Source: Paraburkholderia sp. BL21I4N1 (lineage in GTDB: Bacteria; Pseudomonadota; Gammaproteobacteria; Burkholderiales; Burkholderiaceae). From it: a stretch of DNA of 64,000 bases. Position 1 is the first letter of the stretch, and each line of letters starts with the position of its first letter. The position numbers were made by a program, and so were the translations under genes. Shown piece by piece: positions 1 through 9,073 of this stretch. The notes below the pieces were generated by a model. That model was not told the DNA's origin. It did not search any database and saw only the letters and a list, made by a program, of their open reading frames with translations. The DNA is taken from positions 1,240,001 to 1,304,000 of the forward strand of contig NZ_PVEN01000001.1 of assembly GCF_002973525.1 (NCBI RefSeq). Direction: 5' to 3'.

Positions 1-166
1 TGCTGCTGCCGTTGCTTCCGCCGCAGGCGGCGAAGGTCAGCGAAAGCGATAGCGCGGCGGCTTTGACTAGCGCCCGGCGTGCGGTGACGGCTGATCGCGA
101 CGTGGCCATTGCCGCGATCGTTGTGCGGAACGTCTGGATCCCGCTTTCATCTCTCTCTTTTTGCAT
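1..166 (-). CDS. Lipoprotein, N-terminal part only
   Basis: The gene runs off the left edge, so only the first 55 codons are visible. The chosen ATG has a GAGGT-type ribosome site about 9 nt upstream on the minus strand; an internal Met at 109 is the alternative. The N-terminus has a basic stretch (TARRALVK), a hydrophobic run (AAALSLSLTF) and a lipobox ending in FAAC followed by GGSNGSS, the classic arrangement of a lipoprotein signal peptide with a Gly/Ser linker. This suggests an envelope-anchored protein. A substrate-binding protein is one possibility, but no domain is visible and the function cannot be assigned. Confidence 0.6.
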   Translation of the reverse strand, partial: MQKERDESGIQTFRTTIAAMATSRSAVTARRALVKAAALSLSLTFAACGGSNGSS

Positions 167-612
167 CTTGTTCTACCTCGTGCGACAAATGAAAATGACT
201 GTCTCGCCTGATGCCCTTTTCGTTCGGCGACATCAGGATGGCTAACTAATCACTGCTGCCAACCGCCGTGACGCGCGTTGCTCTTTCGCCGCGATGAAGT
301 GAGCTATCGCGGTTTCGCTGGGCAGTTAAAAAATTAGCTCGAACAGGAGATTAAATATCCTGACGAAGTTAGGCAATCAGGTATTTCTTTTTGTGTGTCG
401 GAGGAATTACCTGGCGCGTAGGACTGAACGCTTGGCGGGCTGTGCAGGCGTGTACAGGCCGCGTCCTGAATGGACGCGGCGGGAGGGCGGTGGAGGGATC
501 GAACGAAAATGAGCCGGTTTTGAGTCGGCCGGCGTGGCGCCTGTCAGTCAACAGCCAGCCGCTTGCTTCCAGTGCGCGGCTTCAGTGGAAGGGCAATGAC
601 AAACCGGTCTCG
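167..612. other. Intergenic region with one strong stem-loop
   Basis: No convincing gene is seen. A perfect 9-bp stem with a 5-nt loop lies at 458-480 (GCCGCGTCC / GGACGCGGC). It has no following T-run, so it could be a structured 3' end or a weak terminator. The left part must hold the promoter of the minus-strand lipoprotein gene. An 88-codon plus-strand reading frame at 391-657 has no ribosome site and no recognisable family. Confidence 0.4.
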
Positions 613-1968
613 TCAATTCCAGCGGTCATAGCTCCGGGGCGAAAACAGCAGACTTAGCCCAATCATCGCGGCGACGCTCGCGGCCAGCATCACCCACGCG
701 GCCCCGAAACTGCCGGTCCAACCGCGCACCATGCCGGCGAGCATCGGCGCGATCGCGGCGACCACGAAGCCGACTCCCTGCGTGAAGGCGACCAGCTTGC
801 CGGCGACGCGATGGTCGGGCGAATGATCCATCGCGGTGACGAGCGTCAGCGAGAACGTACCGCCGAGCCCCGCACCGGCAACCCCAACCCACAGCCATGC
901 CGCGGTGTCGGGACACACAATCAGACCGAGCAGTCCGGTGAGTTGGGCGGACAGGCCGAGCACCAGCCATGGCCGCCGATCCCGGAACGACGCGGCGGCA
1001 AGCGGCAACAGCAAGGCCGCGGCGGCCTGGAACACCGTCATGCCGGCCAGCAGCGCACCACTATCGGTGACGCTGACGCCCCGTTGCTGATAGAACGCTG
1101 GGAGCCACGCGACCAGGCTGGTGTAACCGCCGTTGACGATGCCGAAGAACAGGCCCAGTGTCCACGCGCGGCGTTTGCGCCAGAGCGGGGCGTGGGCGGT
1201 GCAAGCGTGGGGAGGGACGTGCGCAGGGTGCTGCGTCGACGGTTGATTCGGCGGCTGGCTCGCAGACCCACCCGAACGCCACCGATTCAATCCCAGCCAG
1301 CAAACCAGCGCAACCACCGCGGGCAACGCCCACACCGCGAGTCCGGCGTGCCACGAACCCAGCGCATGGCTCACCCACGGGCTCAGCCGTGCGCCAAGCC
1401 CGCCACCGCCCATGATCGATGCCGAGAACACGCCCATGGCAAGCGGCACCCGCGAGTGAAAACGCTGCTTCATCACGGCCGGCAACAACGCCTGCACGGC
1501 GGCGACGCCGACTCCGGCGAGCGCGGCCGTCAGCAACAGCGCGGCGCCGCTGCCAGCCGCCCAGCGCGAGCCGCACGCGAGCGCGATCGCCAGCAAACCC
1601 AGTGCGACGCCACGCGTTTCGCCGAGCACGCGGGTCAGCGCGCTGGCGCCGAATGCACCGATGCCCATCGCCACCACCGGCAAACTGGTCAGCAACGACG
1701 CGCCATAGAAGCTCAGGCCGGTGGCCGCGCGGATCGTGGTCATCAATGGGCTGATCGACGTCAGTAACGGCCGCAGATTCACGCCGATGACGACGATCGC
1801 GCCGAGCCACAACGCGTCCCGCCAGGTGAGCGTTCGGGATGCGTCGTTCGCATGGCGAGGGGTAGGGCTGGCGCTGGAGGGCGAATTCACGATAAACCCG
1901 AAGATGGAAAAGCGGTGCCGTCCATGAGCGAGCGCCAGCGCAAAGGCTGGCACGGCCGACGAAGGCAT
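613..1968 (-). CDS. MFS transporter, CynX/NimT-type
   Basis: A 12-helix major facilitator of up to 451 residues. The segment GVNLRPLLTSISPLM in the first helix and the following helix run resemble the CynX/NimT (cyanate or 2-nitroimidazole exporter) branch, so it probably moves a small organic anion or drug across the inner membrane. The first 26 residues lack family character. A GTG at 1890 would give a 425-residue protein of more usual length; neither start has a clear ribosome site. It is transcribed away from the GntR gene at 2194, and the twin TGGTYAACCA operators lie 43-75 bp upstream of its longest start. This suggests the GntR protein controls it. The substrate is unknown. Confidence 0.8.
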   Translation of the reverse strand: MPSSAVPAFALALAHGRHRFSIFGFIVNSPSSASPTPRHANDASRTLTWRDALWLGAIVVIGVNLRPLLTSISPLMTTIRAATGLSFYGASLLTSLPVVAMGIGAFGASALTRVLGETRGVALGLLAIALACGSRWAAGSGAALLLTAALAGVGVAAVQALLPAVMKQRFHSRVPLAMGVFSASIMGGGGLGARLSPWVSHALGSWHAGLAVWALPAVVALVCWLGLNRWRSGGSASQPPNQPSTQHPAHVPPHACTAHAPLWRKRRAWTLGLFFGIVNGGYTSLVAWLPAFYQQRGVSVTDSGALLAGMTVFQAAAALLLPLAAASFRDRRPWLVLGLSAQLTGLLGLIVCPDTAAWLWVGVAGAGLGGTFSLTLVTAMDHSPDHRVAGKLVAFTQGVGFVVAAIAPMLAGMVRGWTGSFGAAWVMLAASVAAMIGLSLLFSPRSYDRWN

Positions 1969-2010
1969 GGAGACTTGCGTGCCATGAAAAAATCACGCAA
2001 GCGCATTTTT

Positions 2011-2043
2011 TGGTCAACCATAATAACCTGGAATGGTTAACCA
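2011..2043. promoter_or_regulatory. Twin GntR-type operators TGGTYAACCA
   Basis: Two copies of TGGTYAACCA lie at 2011-2020 (TGGTCAACCA) and 2034-2043 (TGGTTAACCA, inside the perfect 12-bp palindrome ATGGTTAACCAT). Their spacing of 23 bp, centre to centre, is about two helical turns. GntR/FadR-family sites typically have GT-N-AC symmetry, and a FadR-C-type GntR gene starts at 2194. The position close to the MFS start favours control of the transporter, and possibly also autoregulation. Confidence 0.7.
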
Positions 2044-2193
2044 TTTTTGCAATCCCCGGTATAGCCCGCGACGCAGACCGATGGCGCCCGCCCGGCGTCG
2101 CCGCTAAAATGCCGGGCGCCGGCACGTGGTTTTCGCACACGCGGCGCGCCGCGTCGTTGCTTAGTTATCTCTCAGTCATCTCTCGCCGAAACC

Positions 2194-2937
2194 ATGGCCA
2201 CACGTCCCCGTCGTTCACCGTCCGCCGACACTGCAACGGCCAGCCCCGGCGTGCCCGAGGACGACGCCGTCAGCGTCGAACAACGCCTCTATACGTCGAT
2301 CACCTCGGCGTTGTTGCAAGGCCGCCTGCGGCCGGGCGCGCAACTGGTCGAGCGGGATCTTGCCGCCGCCTTCGGCTGTACGCGCGGCGCGTTGCGCAAG
2401 GTGCTGGCGCGCCTGGGTTTCGAGGGCAAGCTGGTGCTGGAGGCGAATCGCGGCGCGTTCGTGCCGTCGCCGTCGGAAGAGGACATCCGCCAGGTGTATC
2501 GCGCGCGGCAGATCGTCGAAGCGGGGATCGTCGCGGCGTTGTGCGGGGCGTTGAGCGCGCAGCATAGGCGCCGTTTGCGCGCCCATGTGCGCAGCGAGGA
2601 GAATGCGGCGCGCGCTGGCGCGATCGACGAGTCGGTGCGTCTCGCGGGCCAGTTTCACGTGCTCTTGACGGAACTGGCGGGCGGCACCGAATTGTTGGGC
2701 CTGGTGGGGCAACTCGTCGCGAAGACCGAGCTTTATAAAGCCCTGTTCGATCCGTCGAAAGGCTCGACCTGTTCCGCGGACGAACATCTGCGAATTATCG
2801 AAGCGCTCGACGCAGGAGACCTGCAAACGGCGTTGACGGCGATGCGCGAGCATCTGGCTGAATTGGAGGCGCGCGTGATCGCACAGGTACGCCAAAGCGC
2901 CGCCGACGAGGATATCGGTGCGGTATTCAGAGGATAA
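2194..2937 (+). CDS. GntR-family regulator with FCD domain
   Basis: A 247-residue protein with an N-terminal winged helix at about 30-95 (QLVERDLAAAFGCTRGALRKVL and NRGAFVPSP as the wing) and an all-helical FCD ligand domain after it. FCD domains of this family usually bind small carboxylates or fatty acids, often with a metal. It is divergent from the MFS gene, and paired palindromes sit between the two, so it is probably the local regulator of that transporter. The first 28 residues are a low-complexity tail. The effector cannot be read from the sequence. Confidence 0.88.
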   Translation: MATRPRRSPSADTATASPGVPEDDAVSVEQRLYTSITSALLQGRLRPGAQLVERDLAAAFGCTRGALRKVLARLGFEGKLVLEANRGAFVPSPSEEDIRQVYRARQIVEAGIVAALCGALSAQHRRRLRAHVRSEENAARAGAIDESVRLAGQFHVLLTELAGGTELLGLVGQLVAKTELYKALFDPSKGSTCSADEHLRIIEALDAGDLQTALTAMREHLAELEARVIAQVRQSAADEDIGAVFRG

Positions 2938-3185
2938 GGGTAGAGAGGCTGAGATAGAAACGCCTGGCGCCGCTCAAGGCTGCCGAGGGTGTGAGGGTGT
3001 GAAACGCCGTTGCCGCCGATGGAGGCAGACCGGGGTCGTGCTGATGAACGAACGTCGCCGCAGCGCGCCGCTCAGGCTCAATTCAACGAGTCAAGCCGGA
3101 GAAGGCGCGCGAAAGGCTTCGCGTACAACTGACTGCAATAGATCACACCGGCGCCGTGCGGAACGCGCTCAGCGTGCTATCCGTC

Positions 3186-3461
3186 TTAACGGCGACGGAA
3201 TTGCGAATTGTTGCGGGCTGCACCGCCACCGCTGGCGCGCTCGTCTTTGTGACGGAAATTGATCCGGCCTTTGGTCAGGTCGTAGACCGACAGTTCCAGC
3301 GTAACGCGGTCACCCGCGAGAATACGGATGTGGTTCTTGCGCATGCGTCCGGACGCGTAAGCGCCAACCACGACGCCGTTGTCGAGCGTCACGCGGTAAC
3401 GGCTGTCCGGAAGTACTTCGTCGACGATACCGTCAAGTTCAAGCAGTTCTTCTTTCGCCAT
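3186..3461 (-). CDS. infA: Translation initiation factor IF-1
   Basis: A 91-residue OB-fold protein that opens with [19 protein letters not shown], matching the IF-1 family throughout its core ([33 protein letters not shown]). IF-1 binds the 30S A site during initiation. The start has a good CAGGAG ribosome site. It is longer than the usual 72 residues, with a basic Gly-rich tail ([16 protein letters not shown]). It stands alone, not in the spc/alpha ribosomal operon where the housekeeping copy normally lies. It is therefore probably the second infA found in many Burkholderiaceae, though the other copy is outside this window. Confidence 0.93.
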   Translation of the reverse strand: MAKEELLELDGIVDEVLPDSRYRVTLDNGVVVGAYASGRMRKNHIRILAGDRVTLELSVYDLTKGRINFRHKDERASGGGAARNNSQFRRR

Positions 3462-3594
3462 GCATAACTCCTGGTCGATGGGATAGCGGGTTGCTGGTCT
3501 CCGGGAAAGCCGGACGAACAGCAGGGATTACGGTTGACAATTGGCTTTCAGGCCCACTGTCTTGCGGCATCAGCCTATGCGCTGATAGTACCGC

Positions 3595-3876
3595 TCAAAG
3601 ATCGGCGACGGACTGGCCGTCTACACGGCCGTCGATCAGTTGTTCGGCGTGAGCCATGCACGCGATGCGCGCCTTGCCCGTACCGTCGAACGGAAACAGA
3701 TACTGGAGACGGAACACCCGGCCGTCGGCCGCCGGATTGGCGCCCACGCGGCAGATGCGCACCGACGCGTCGTAGCCCGCGTCCGGATTGCGGCCCGTTT
3801 GACCGTCCGCCGGACGGCGCGGATAGACGAGCGGGTGAATTTCATAGCCCTTGTACGTCTTGACAACTGAATTCAT
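3595..3876 (-). CDS. Conserved hypothetical protein (93 aa)
   Basis: A small soluble-looking protein that begins MNSVVKTYKGYEIHPLVY. This ATG was chosen because AGGAC lies 9 nt upstream; the ATG at 3885 would sit directly on that ribosome site. There are no membrane segments or signal peptide. The middle has a charged loop (DAGYDASVRICRVG) and a Phe/Tyr-rich strand (VFRLQYLFPFDG). I do not recognise a characterised domain. It is monocistronic, between infA and a 72-residue hypothetical gene on the same strand. Confidence 0.65.
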   Translation of the reverse strand: MNSVVKTYKGYEIHPLVYPRRPADGQTGRNPDAGYDASVRICRVGANPAADGRVFRLQYLFPFDGTGKARIACMAHAEQLIDGRVDGQSVADL

Positions 3877-4495
3877 GAAGCACATGTCCTGTATTACGTG
3901 GCCGGCGTGTCACGCGTGTTACCGCGCGGCACGACAGGCCGGGCAGCGCAGCACCCTGGGGCGCGCCGCCATGGAAAAAGTTGGCACAGGCCCGATGGCA
4001 AGGGCTTGAGCGCGACCGCGCAAAATCGCGGATTCGATGGAGAAGAAACACGCTGATGTCGCGCGGACATCGGGCGCGTAAAAGCTGAACCACTCAGCTG
4101 CACAACTCGCGACGGCGCATGCATGCAGCGCATTGCCGGAGTGACGGGATCGCCGACAGGCGGCGGTCGAACAGTCGAGGGTGGTGCGGAGATGCGGGTT
4201 TGAGACGGCCCGGTGTTGCCTGGGTGTTACGTGTTGCTGCCGCTTATTGCGCCCGACACTGCGGATTCGGAATGCAGCTATTCCAATATGATGCACTAAA
4301 TGGGTCTGATTGGATAGCAAAAAGTTCCGCGCGCGAGCAGGCCGCCCGGCTGGCGGGGCTTTGCGCGAACCGCGACCGACGCGGGCGGGGCGCCCGCGCA
4401 GCCTTTGCGTGCCGCGAGGTGGCCAACGCGGCCGCCCTGACGCTCAGTGCGTCGTGCAGCGCGCGAATGGTTGCCGCAGCGATCGGCGCACCGCG
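3877..4495. other. Intergenic region, no supported gene
   Basis: About 620 bp. Several reading frames cross it, but none has a ribosome site, a family motif or consistent codon bias. A short AT-rich patch near 4280-4320 is the likeliest promoter location. I see no RNA gene. Confidence 0.3.
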
Positions 4496-4714
4496 TCAGC
4501 GAACGGTCTCGGCAATGCGCTTCTGCAGCTCGCGCGACGCCGCCAGCGGAATGCGGGCGTCATCCCAGCCGGCCAGCCATTCGACTTCCTTCGACGTAAA
4601 GATCTGTCCGTGATTGCGCAGCGTGTACTGCAGCGAATCGATGATGTGATTGCGGATGATTTCCGGCGTGCCTTCGTCATCGAGCACGGCGCGAAACGCT
4701 TCGAGCGTGGCCAT
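4496..4714 (-). CDS. Hypothetical protein (72 aa)
   Basis: A small acidic protein beginning MATLEAFRAVLDDEGTP, with GGAG 6 nt before the ATG. The sequence looks helical, with a central HGQIFTSKEVEWLAGWDDA segment and no membrane segment or Cys. Codon use matches real genes in the window. The family is not recognised, and the gene stands alone upstream of, and divergent from, the YheO-like regulator. Confidence 0.6.
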   Translation of the reverse strand: MATLEAFRAVLDDEGTPEIIRNHIIDSLQYTLRNHGQIFTSKEVEWLAGWDDARIPLAASRELQKRIAETVR

Positions 4715-4943
4715 CTGTTGCTCCGTGAAATAGAAGGCCTTTTATCGCACGAAAAAAAATCGCTCGCCAAGCGAACAAAATTCATCGCGTGCCGCGACAG
4801 CCGTGAGCGCGCCGCCGGTTTTTGAGGGCGTGATCGGTGCGGCGGTCGCGGCGGCCGGGCCGGGTGGATACAATGGCGAGTTGCCGCGCGAGGCCATCCG
4901 ACATGGCGGGCACGCGGCATCCTTCGAACACTGCGATTTTCCA

Positions 4944-5588
4944 ATGCGCAAGACAACCGTGTCTCCTGTGAAAGACCTGCTGCTGGAGCGCTACGCTCCC
5001 ATCGCCGACGGTATCGCGGCGCTGTTCTACCCGTGCGCCGAAGTGGTGATACACGACCTGCGCGATCAGACCATCGCCTATCTCGTGAACAATCTGTCGA
5101 AGCTCGAGGTCGGCGGCCCGTCGGTGCTCGACGAAGTCCACTACGCGGCACGCGGCCAGACCATCGGACCGTACGAGAAGCTGAACTGGGACGGACGGCG
5201 CATGCGCTGCGTGAGCAACATTCTGTTCGACGACGAGCGCAAGCCTGCCGGCATGCTGTGCATCAACTTCAACATCGCGGTGTTCGAGGACGTGCGCGCC
5301 ACGCTCGATCTGTTCATCAAGGGCGGCACGCTGTCGGACGCGCCCTCGGAGGACCTGTTTCGTGACGACTGGCAGGACCGCATCAATACGTATCTGCACA
5401 CATGGCTGCGCGAGCGACAGATCGGCGTCAACGCGCTCACGCGCGAGCACAAGCGTGAAATTGTCGAAGCGTTGCATGCGCAAGGCGCGTTTCGCGGCCG
5501 CAGTTCGGCGAACTATGTGGCGGCCGTGCTGACGATGGGGCGCGCCACCGTCTACAAGATTCTGAAGCAGATGAAAGAGGCCGGCTGA
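4944..5588 (+). CDS. YheO/DauR-like PAS-HTH transcriptional regulator
   Basis: A 214-residue protein from the ATG at 4944. The reading frame is open back to 4803, but homologues start close to this Met (MRKTTVSPVKDLLLERYAP). The N-terminal YheO-type PAS domain spans roughly residues 10-125 (FYPCAEVVIHDLRDQTIAYL, MLCINFNIAVFEDV). The C-terminal HTH spans about 165-214 (REIVEALHAQGAFRGR, VAAVLTMGRATVYKILKQM). DauR of this family represses D-arginine catabolism, but no such genes are adjacent, so the regulon is unknown. Confidence 0.82.
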   Translation: MRKTTVSPVKDLLLERYAPIADGIAALFYPCAEVVIHDLRDQTIAYLVNNLSKLEVGGPSVLDEVHYAARGQTIGPYEKLNWDGRRMRCVSNILFDDERKPAGMLCINFNIAVFEDVRATLDLFIKGGTLSDAPSEDLFRDDWQDRINTYLHTWLRERQIGVNALTREHKREIVEALHAQGAFRGRSSANYVAAVLTMGRATVYKILKQMKEAG

Positions 5589-5650
5589 ATCGGCACGACG
5601 TTGCCGACCCGTGCGCGCTGCGGTTTTCAATTCAACCAAGGAGTAGTCGA

Positions 5651-5845
5651 ATGGTGCGTTACCGGCACTACAAGGGCGGGCTGTATGAACTGGTTTGCGA
5701 GGCCACGCTGGAGTCCGATCCCACGGTCACGATGATTGTCTACAAAGCGGCCAATGGTACGATCTGGACGCGTCCGGCTTCAGTGTTTTTCGAACTGGTC
5801 GAGGTCGACGGCGTCAAGGTGTCGCGCTTCGCGCCGATCAACTAG
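5651..5845 (+). CDS. DUF1653 family protein
   Basis: A 64-residue protein starting MVRYRHYKGGLYELVCEA, with an AAGGAG ribosome site 8 nt upstream. The YRHYKGG...Y motif followed by a strand-rich TMIVYKAANGTIWTRPASVFFE core is the signature of DUF1653, a short beta-rich family of unknown function. It lies 62 bp after the YheO-like regulator and may be co-transcribed with it. Confidence 0.85.
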   Translation: MVRYRHYKGGLYELVCEATLESDPTVTMIVYKAANGTIWTRPASVFFELVEVDGVKVSRFAPIN

Positions 5846-5967
5846 ACGTTTGCGTTTGTATTTGCGTTTCGGTTCACAGTAAGGCGGTCGCGGTTGTCAT
5901 CGCGATTGCATTCGCGCTCGCGCTCGAACAACGCTTGCCGCCATCATCATCCAGACAGGAATTTCGA

Positions 5968-6162
5968 ATGCGTCTCTTGCTTGCCATCGTTTTGCCGTGG
6001 TTTCAGTTCTTCACGATCGGCCGTCCGTTCGCGGGCATCATCTGTCTGTTGCTGCAACTCACGGTGATCGGCTGGATTCCGGCCGCGATCTGGTCGGTGT
6101 ACGCGTTGAGTCAGTACACCACGGATAAAAAAATCGCTCGGGCAATGGGCAACGCGCGCTAA
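5968..6162 (+). CDS. YqaE/Pmp3-family small membrane protein
   Basis: A 64-residue protein with two hydrophobic helices. The first (LLLAIVLPWFQFFTIGRP) and second (FAGIICLLLQLTVIGWIPAAIWSVYAL) match the YqaE/Pmp3 layout, a family tied to salt and membrane-potential stress. The C-terminus is short and basic. A CAGGAATT ribosome site precedes the ATG. It is placed between the DUF1653 gene and the convergent ferredoxin gene. Confidence 0.8.
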   Translation: MRLLLAIVLPWFQFFTIGRPFAGIICLLLQLTVIGWIPAAIWSVYALSQYTTDKKIARAMGNAR

Positions 6163-6207
6163 ACCGGTGAGCGCGCGTCGGCGCTCGAGATCCCGCACGC
6201 GCCGCGC

Positions 6208-6519
6208 TCATTTCAGCGGCGTCAGCCCGACCGCATCGGGTACATTCAGCACGACATCGGTTTCCGCGATCGCCACGCACGGCAGGATATAGCCCTCGGT
6301 TTTTTCTTCGCGGCTCAGCCCCGGCCACTCGATCGTGTAGCGCACGCGTCCTGCCGTCATCCTGCATATACACGTGCGACACGTGCCATTGCGGCACGAG
6401 CGCGGCAAACGCAGATTCGCGAAACCGGCGGCTTCGAGAATGGTCAGCGAATCGGGGGCTTCGAAGCTCTGGCCGAGCGGTTCGATGCGAACCAGAGGCG
6501 GGCGGGCGGAATCGGACAT
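6208..6519 (-). CDS. Plant-type 2Fe-2S ferredoxin
   Basis: A 103-residue ferredoxin. The cluster ligands are Cys42, Cys47 and Cys50 in SCRNGTCRTC plus Cys81 in YILPCVA, the CX4CX2CX30C spacing of plant-type 2Fe-2S ferredoxins. It is an electron carrier, but its partner oxygenase or reductase is not next to it. The C-terminal part of the fold (ETDVVLNVPD) is complete. An additional Cys52 lies just after the ligand loop. Confidence 0.92.
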   Translation of the reverse strand: MSDSARPPLVRIEPLGQSFEAPDSLTILEAAGFANLRLPRSCRNGTCRTCICRMTAGRVRYTIEWPGLSREEKTEGYILPCVAIAETDVVLNVPDAVGLTPLK

Positions 6520-6677
6520 CGTGTGAGTCTGTGACGGATTGCGTCACACTTTACACGGTGCTGCTTCTGTTGACCGCCTTACGTGTCGCGTTTGCGAGCC
6601 GCGTTAGTTAGCCGCGTTAACGTGCCGCTATCACGCGCCCCCTCAGCGCCTTCAACGCGCCACTGCAACGACCAACC

Positions 6678-8669
6678 TCAATGAGCCGCCCCGGTGCGCC
6701 GCAAATACCGGTATACGGTATTGCGCGCCAACCCCAACTCGCGCGCCGCCGCCGACACATTACCGCCAACCCGGGCAAGCGTCTGCGCAATCAACGTGGC
6801 CTGCCAGTCCTCCATTCGCGCGGGCGATTGCGTCGCGACGCGAGCGACGCCGGCGCCGCGAGCGTCGGCAACGCCGCTGCGTTCCGCCACCGCCGGCCGC
6901 GCAACCTCACCGTTCGCCACATCGACGCAATCCTGCAAAAAGTCGTCCGGCAAATCATCGACCTCGATCTGCTCCGCGCCTTCGGCCATGATGCTCGCGG
7001 TACGCAGCACATTGGCCATCTGCCGCAAATTGCCGGGCCAGCGGCACTGCGCGAAACGTTCGAGCACCGCGGCCGACACTCGCCGCGGCAGCCGTTCGCC
7101 ATCCGGCTGCAAGGCCAGGATACGCGTGACGAGCGCCGCCAGATCGCTGCGCTCGCGTAGCGCCGGCAGCGTGACGACAAGTCCGTTGATCCGGTAATAC
7201 AGGTCTTCGCGGAAGGTGCCCGCTTCGATCATTTCGCGCAGATTGCGGTGCGTCGCGCAGATCACGCGCAGATCGACCGGAATCGCGCGCGTGCCGCCGA
7301 GCGGCACGACGGTGCGCTCCTGCAGCACGCGCATGAGCCGCACCTGCTGCGCGAGCGGCATGTCGCCGATTTCGTCGAGGAACAGCGTGCCGCCGTCGGC
7401 CTGCACGATCTTGCCGACGCTGCCGCGTTTTTTCGCCCCGGTAAACGCGCCGTCTTCATAGCCGAACAGTTCCGCTTCGATCAGCGTGTCCGGCAGCGAC
7501 GCGCAATTCAACGCGACGAACGGCGCGCCCCGTCGCGGCGAATCGTGATGGATCGCGCGTGCGAGCCATTCCTTGCCGGTGCCCGTCTTGCCGAGTACGA
7601 GAAGGGGAATATCGCGGCCACGCAGTTTGGCGACACGTCGCAGCACGGCGGCCATGTGCGCGTCGCCGGTGTCGAGCGTTTCCAGCGTCGCGAGCGGGAC
7701 GGGCTCACCACGCTGCTGCGCCGTGAACTGCGCCGCAGCGGTTCCAAACTCGCGCGACGAACCCACCCGGTTCTCCGCCGGCGCAACATAACGCGGCGCC
7801 GCGTACTCGCCGCGCGCCACCACGCGCACGCCGCTCGGCAACGTCAGCTCGATACTCTCGCCGGGCGCGCGCGTGATCTGCTGCAGTAGCTTGGCGAAGG
7901 CGATGCCGAACAACGCATCGATCGGTTGCCGTTGCAGTTCGCCGAGCGGCTGTCCGAATTGAAACAGCGCGCTGCGATTCGCCGACAGAAACCGGCCGTC
8001 CGGCGCGAAGGCCGCGAGCCCTTCGAACAGCGTGCCGATGAACTCCGCGCGCGCGTGAAAGTGGACCCGGATCGCATCGGCGAATTGATTGGAGAACAGA
8101 TGATTTTCAATCATCTGTGCCGACATTCTGACGAGCGCGAGCGTGTGCTTATGAAAGCCGCGCGTGTCGCCGCTTACGTCGAGCGCGCCGATGGTGCGCC
8201 CGAACGGATCGGCGATCGGCGCGCAGGAGCAGGTGAGAATCCGGTTGGCATGTAGAAAATGTTCGCCGCCATGCACGACGGTGGGTTGTCCGTCGACCAG
8301 CGCGGTGCCGATCGCATTGGTGCCGCGATCCGCTTCGGCCCACGACACGCCCGGACACAACGCGACGCGATTGGCCTTCTCGACGAAGTCGCTGTCGCCG
8401 AGACTATGCAGGATCACGCCGTGGCTGTCGGTGAGCAGCACCATGCTTTGCGTGTCGACGATCTGCGCGTGCAGCGTCTCCATGACCGGCAATGCATGCG
8501 TGTAAAGCGATTGATTGCGCTCGACGAGCTCGCGCAACACGGGCTGACGCAGCGGATGAAAGTCCGGCGTTTCCGACGCACGCAGGCCGATCTCGACCGA
8601 ACGGGCGTGAGCTTGCGCGATGACATCAGGCCGACCGATGCTGGCCGGCGAGGCAGGGCGATGGGTCAA
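6678..8669 (-). CDS. Sigma-54-dependent activator, AcoR-like
   Basis: About 663 residues from a TTG start chosen because GGAG lies 7 nt upstream; an ATG at 8726 lacks a ribosome site. Order of domains: an N-terminal GAF sensor (about 60-200, with LLTDSHGVILHSLGD and NAIGTALVDGQPTVVHG), a PAS-like middle, the AAA+ domain with Walker A (GKTGTGKEWLARAIHH) and the sigma-54 contact loop GAFTGAKKRG, and a C-terminal Fis HTH (NVSAAARELGLARNTVYRYL). AcoR-type activators switch on catabolic operons such as acetoin or alcohol use. No obvious target is adjacent, so the regulon is unknown. Confidence 0.9.
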   Translation of the reverse strand: MTHRPASPASIGRPDVIAQAHARSVEIGLRASETPDFHPLRQPVLRELVERNQSLYTHALPVMETLHAQIVDTQSMVLLTDSHGVILHSLGDSDFVEKANRVALCPGVSWAEADRGTNAIGTALVDGQPTVVHGGEHFLHANRILTCSCAPIADPFGRTIGALDVSGDTRGFHKHTLALVRMSAQMIENHLFSNQFADAIRVHFHARAEFIGTLFEGLAAFAPDGRFLSANRSALFQFGQPLGELQRQPIDALFGIAFAKLLQQITRAPGESIELTLPSGVRVVARGEYAAPRYVAPAENRVGSSREFGTAAAQFTAQQRGEPVPLATLETLDTGDAHMAAVLRRVAKLRGRDIPLLVLGKTGTGKEWLARAIHHDSPRRGAPFVALNCASLPDTLIEAELFGYEDGAFTGAKKRGSVGKIVQADGGTLFLDEIGDMPLAQQVRLMRVLQERTVVPLGGTRAIPVDLRVICATHRNLREMIEAGTFREDLYYRINGLVVTLPALRERSDLAALVTRILALQPDGERLPRRVSAAVLERFAQCRWPGNLRQMANVLRTASIMAEGAEQIEVDDLPDDFLQDCVDVANGEVARPAVAERSGVADARGAGVARVATQSPARMEDWQATLIAQTLARVGGNVSAAARELGLARNTVYRYLRRTGAAH

Positions 8670-9073
8670 TGCATGTCTCCGGTGATCGGACGCAACGGGT
8701 GCGTTGCCCGTCGCTCGATGCCGCATCGCAACATACGCGTTTGCGGCCCAACACCGATATTACAGGACGAAGCGCGTTGTGCGCGACGACGGAAAAAACG
8801 GAGATCGTGCCCGAAACATGCCCGAAAAAAACCGCGCCAGGCACCAAAATCAAGCAAACGAAAAGGAAAACTTGCGCCGCGCCAGAACTCGTCTAGAGTG
8901 AATCAAATCACCTCCGCGGGGCGCGAACTGCGCGGCCGTCGTCATGGGGTGACGAGCCCGCGTCGCCGGCAATCGAACAAGGAGGAGGCAACGGCAGGCG
9001 CGATCGGACGTAACCGGCGTGCGCATCACCCGGCGGCATCATGCGCGGCGCCCAACCTTCCAGGTGAACTCCC
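8670..9073. other. Divergent promoter region
   Basis: About 400 bp between the sigma-54 activator and the DUF1488 gene. A possible sigma-70 promoter for the rightward gene reads TTGCGC, 16 bp, TAGAGT at about 8872-8899. No gene or strong repeat is seen. Confidence 0.3.

Noticed and set aside
391..657. 88-codon plus-strand frame near the left edge
   Set aside because: No ribosome site, no family likeness, and it overlaps the 3' end of the MFS gene on the other strand.
811..1767. 318-codon frame antisense to the MFS gene
   Set aside because: Composition is the Arg/Gln/His-rich mirror of a GC-rich gene; the opposite strand encodes a clear 12-helix transporter.
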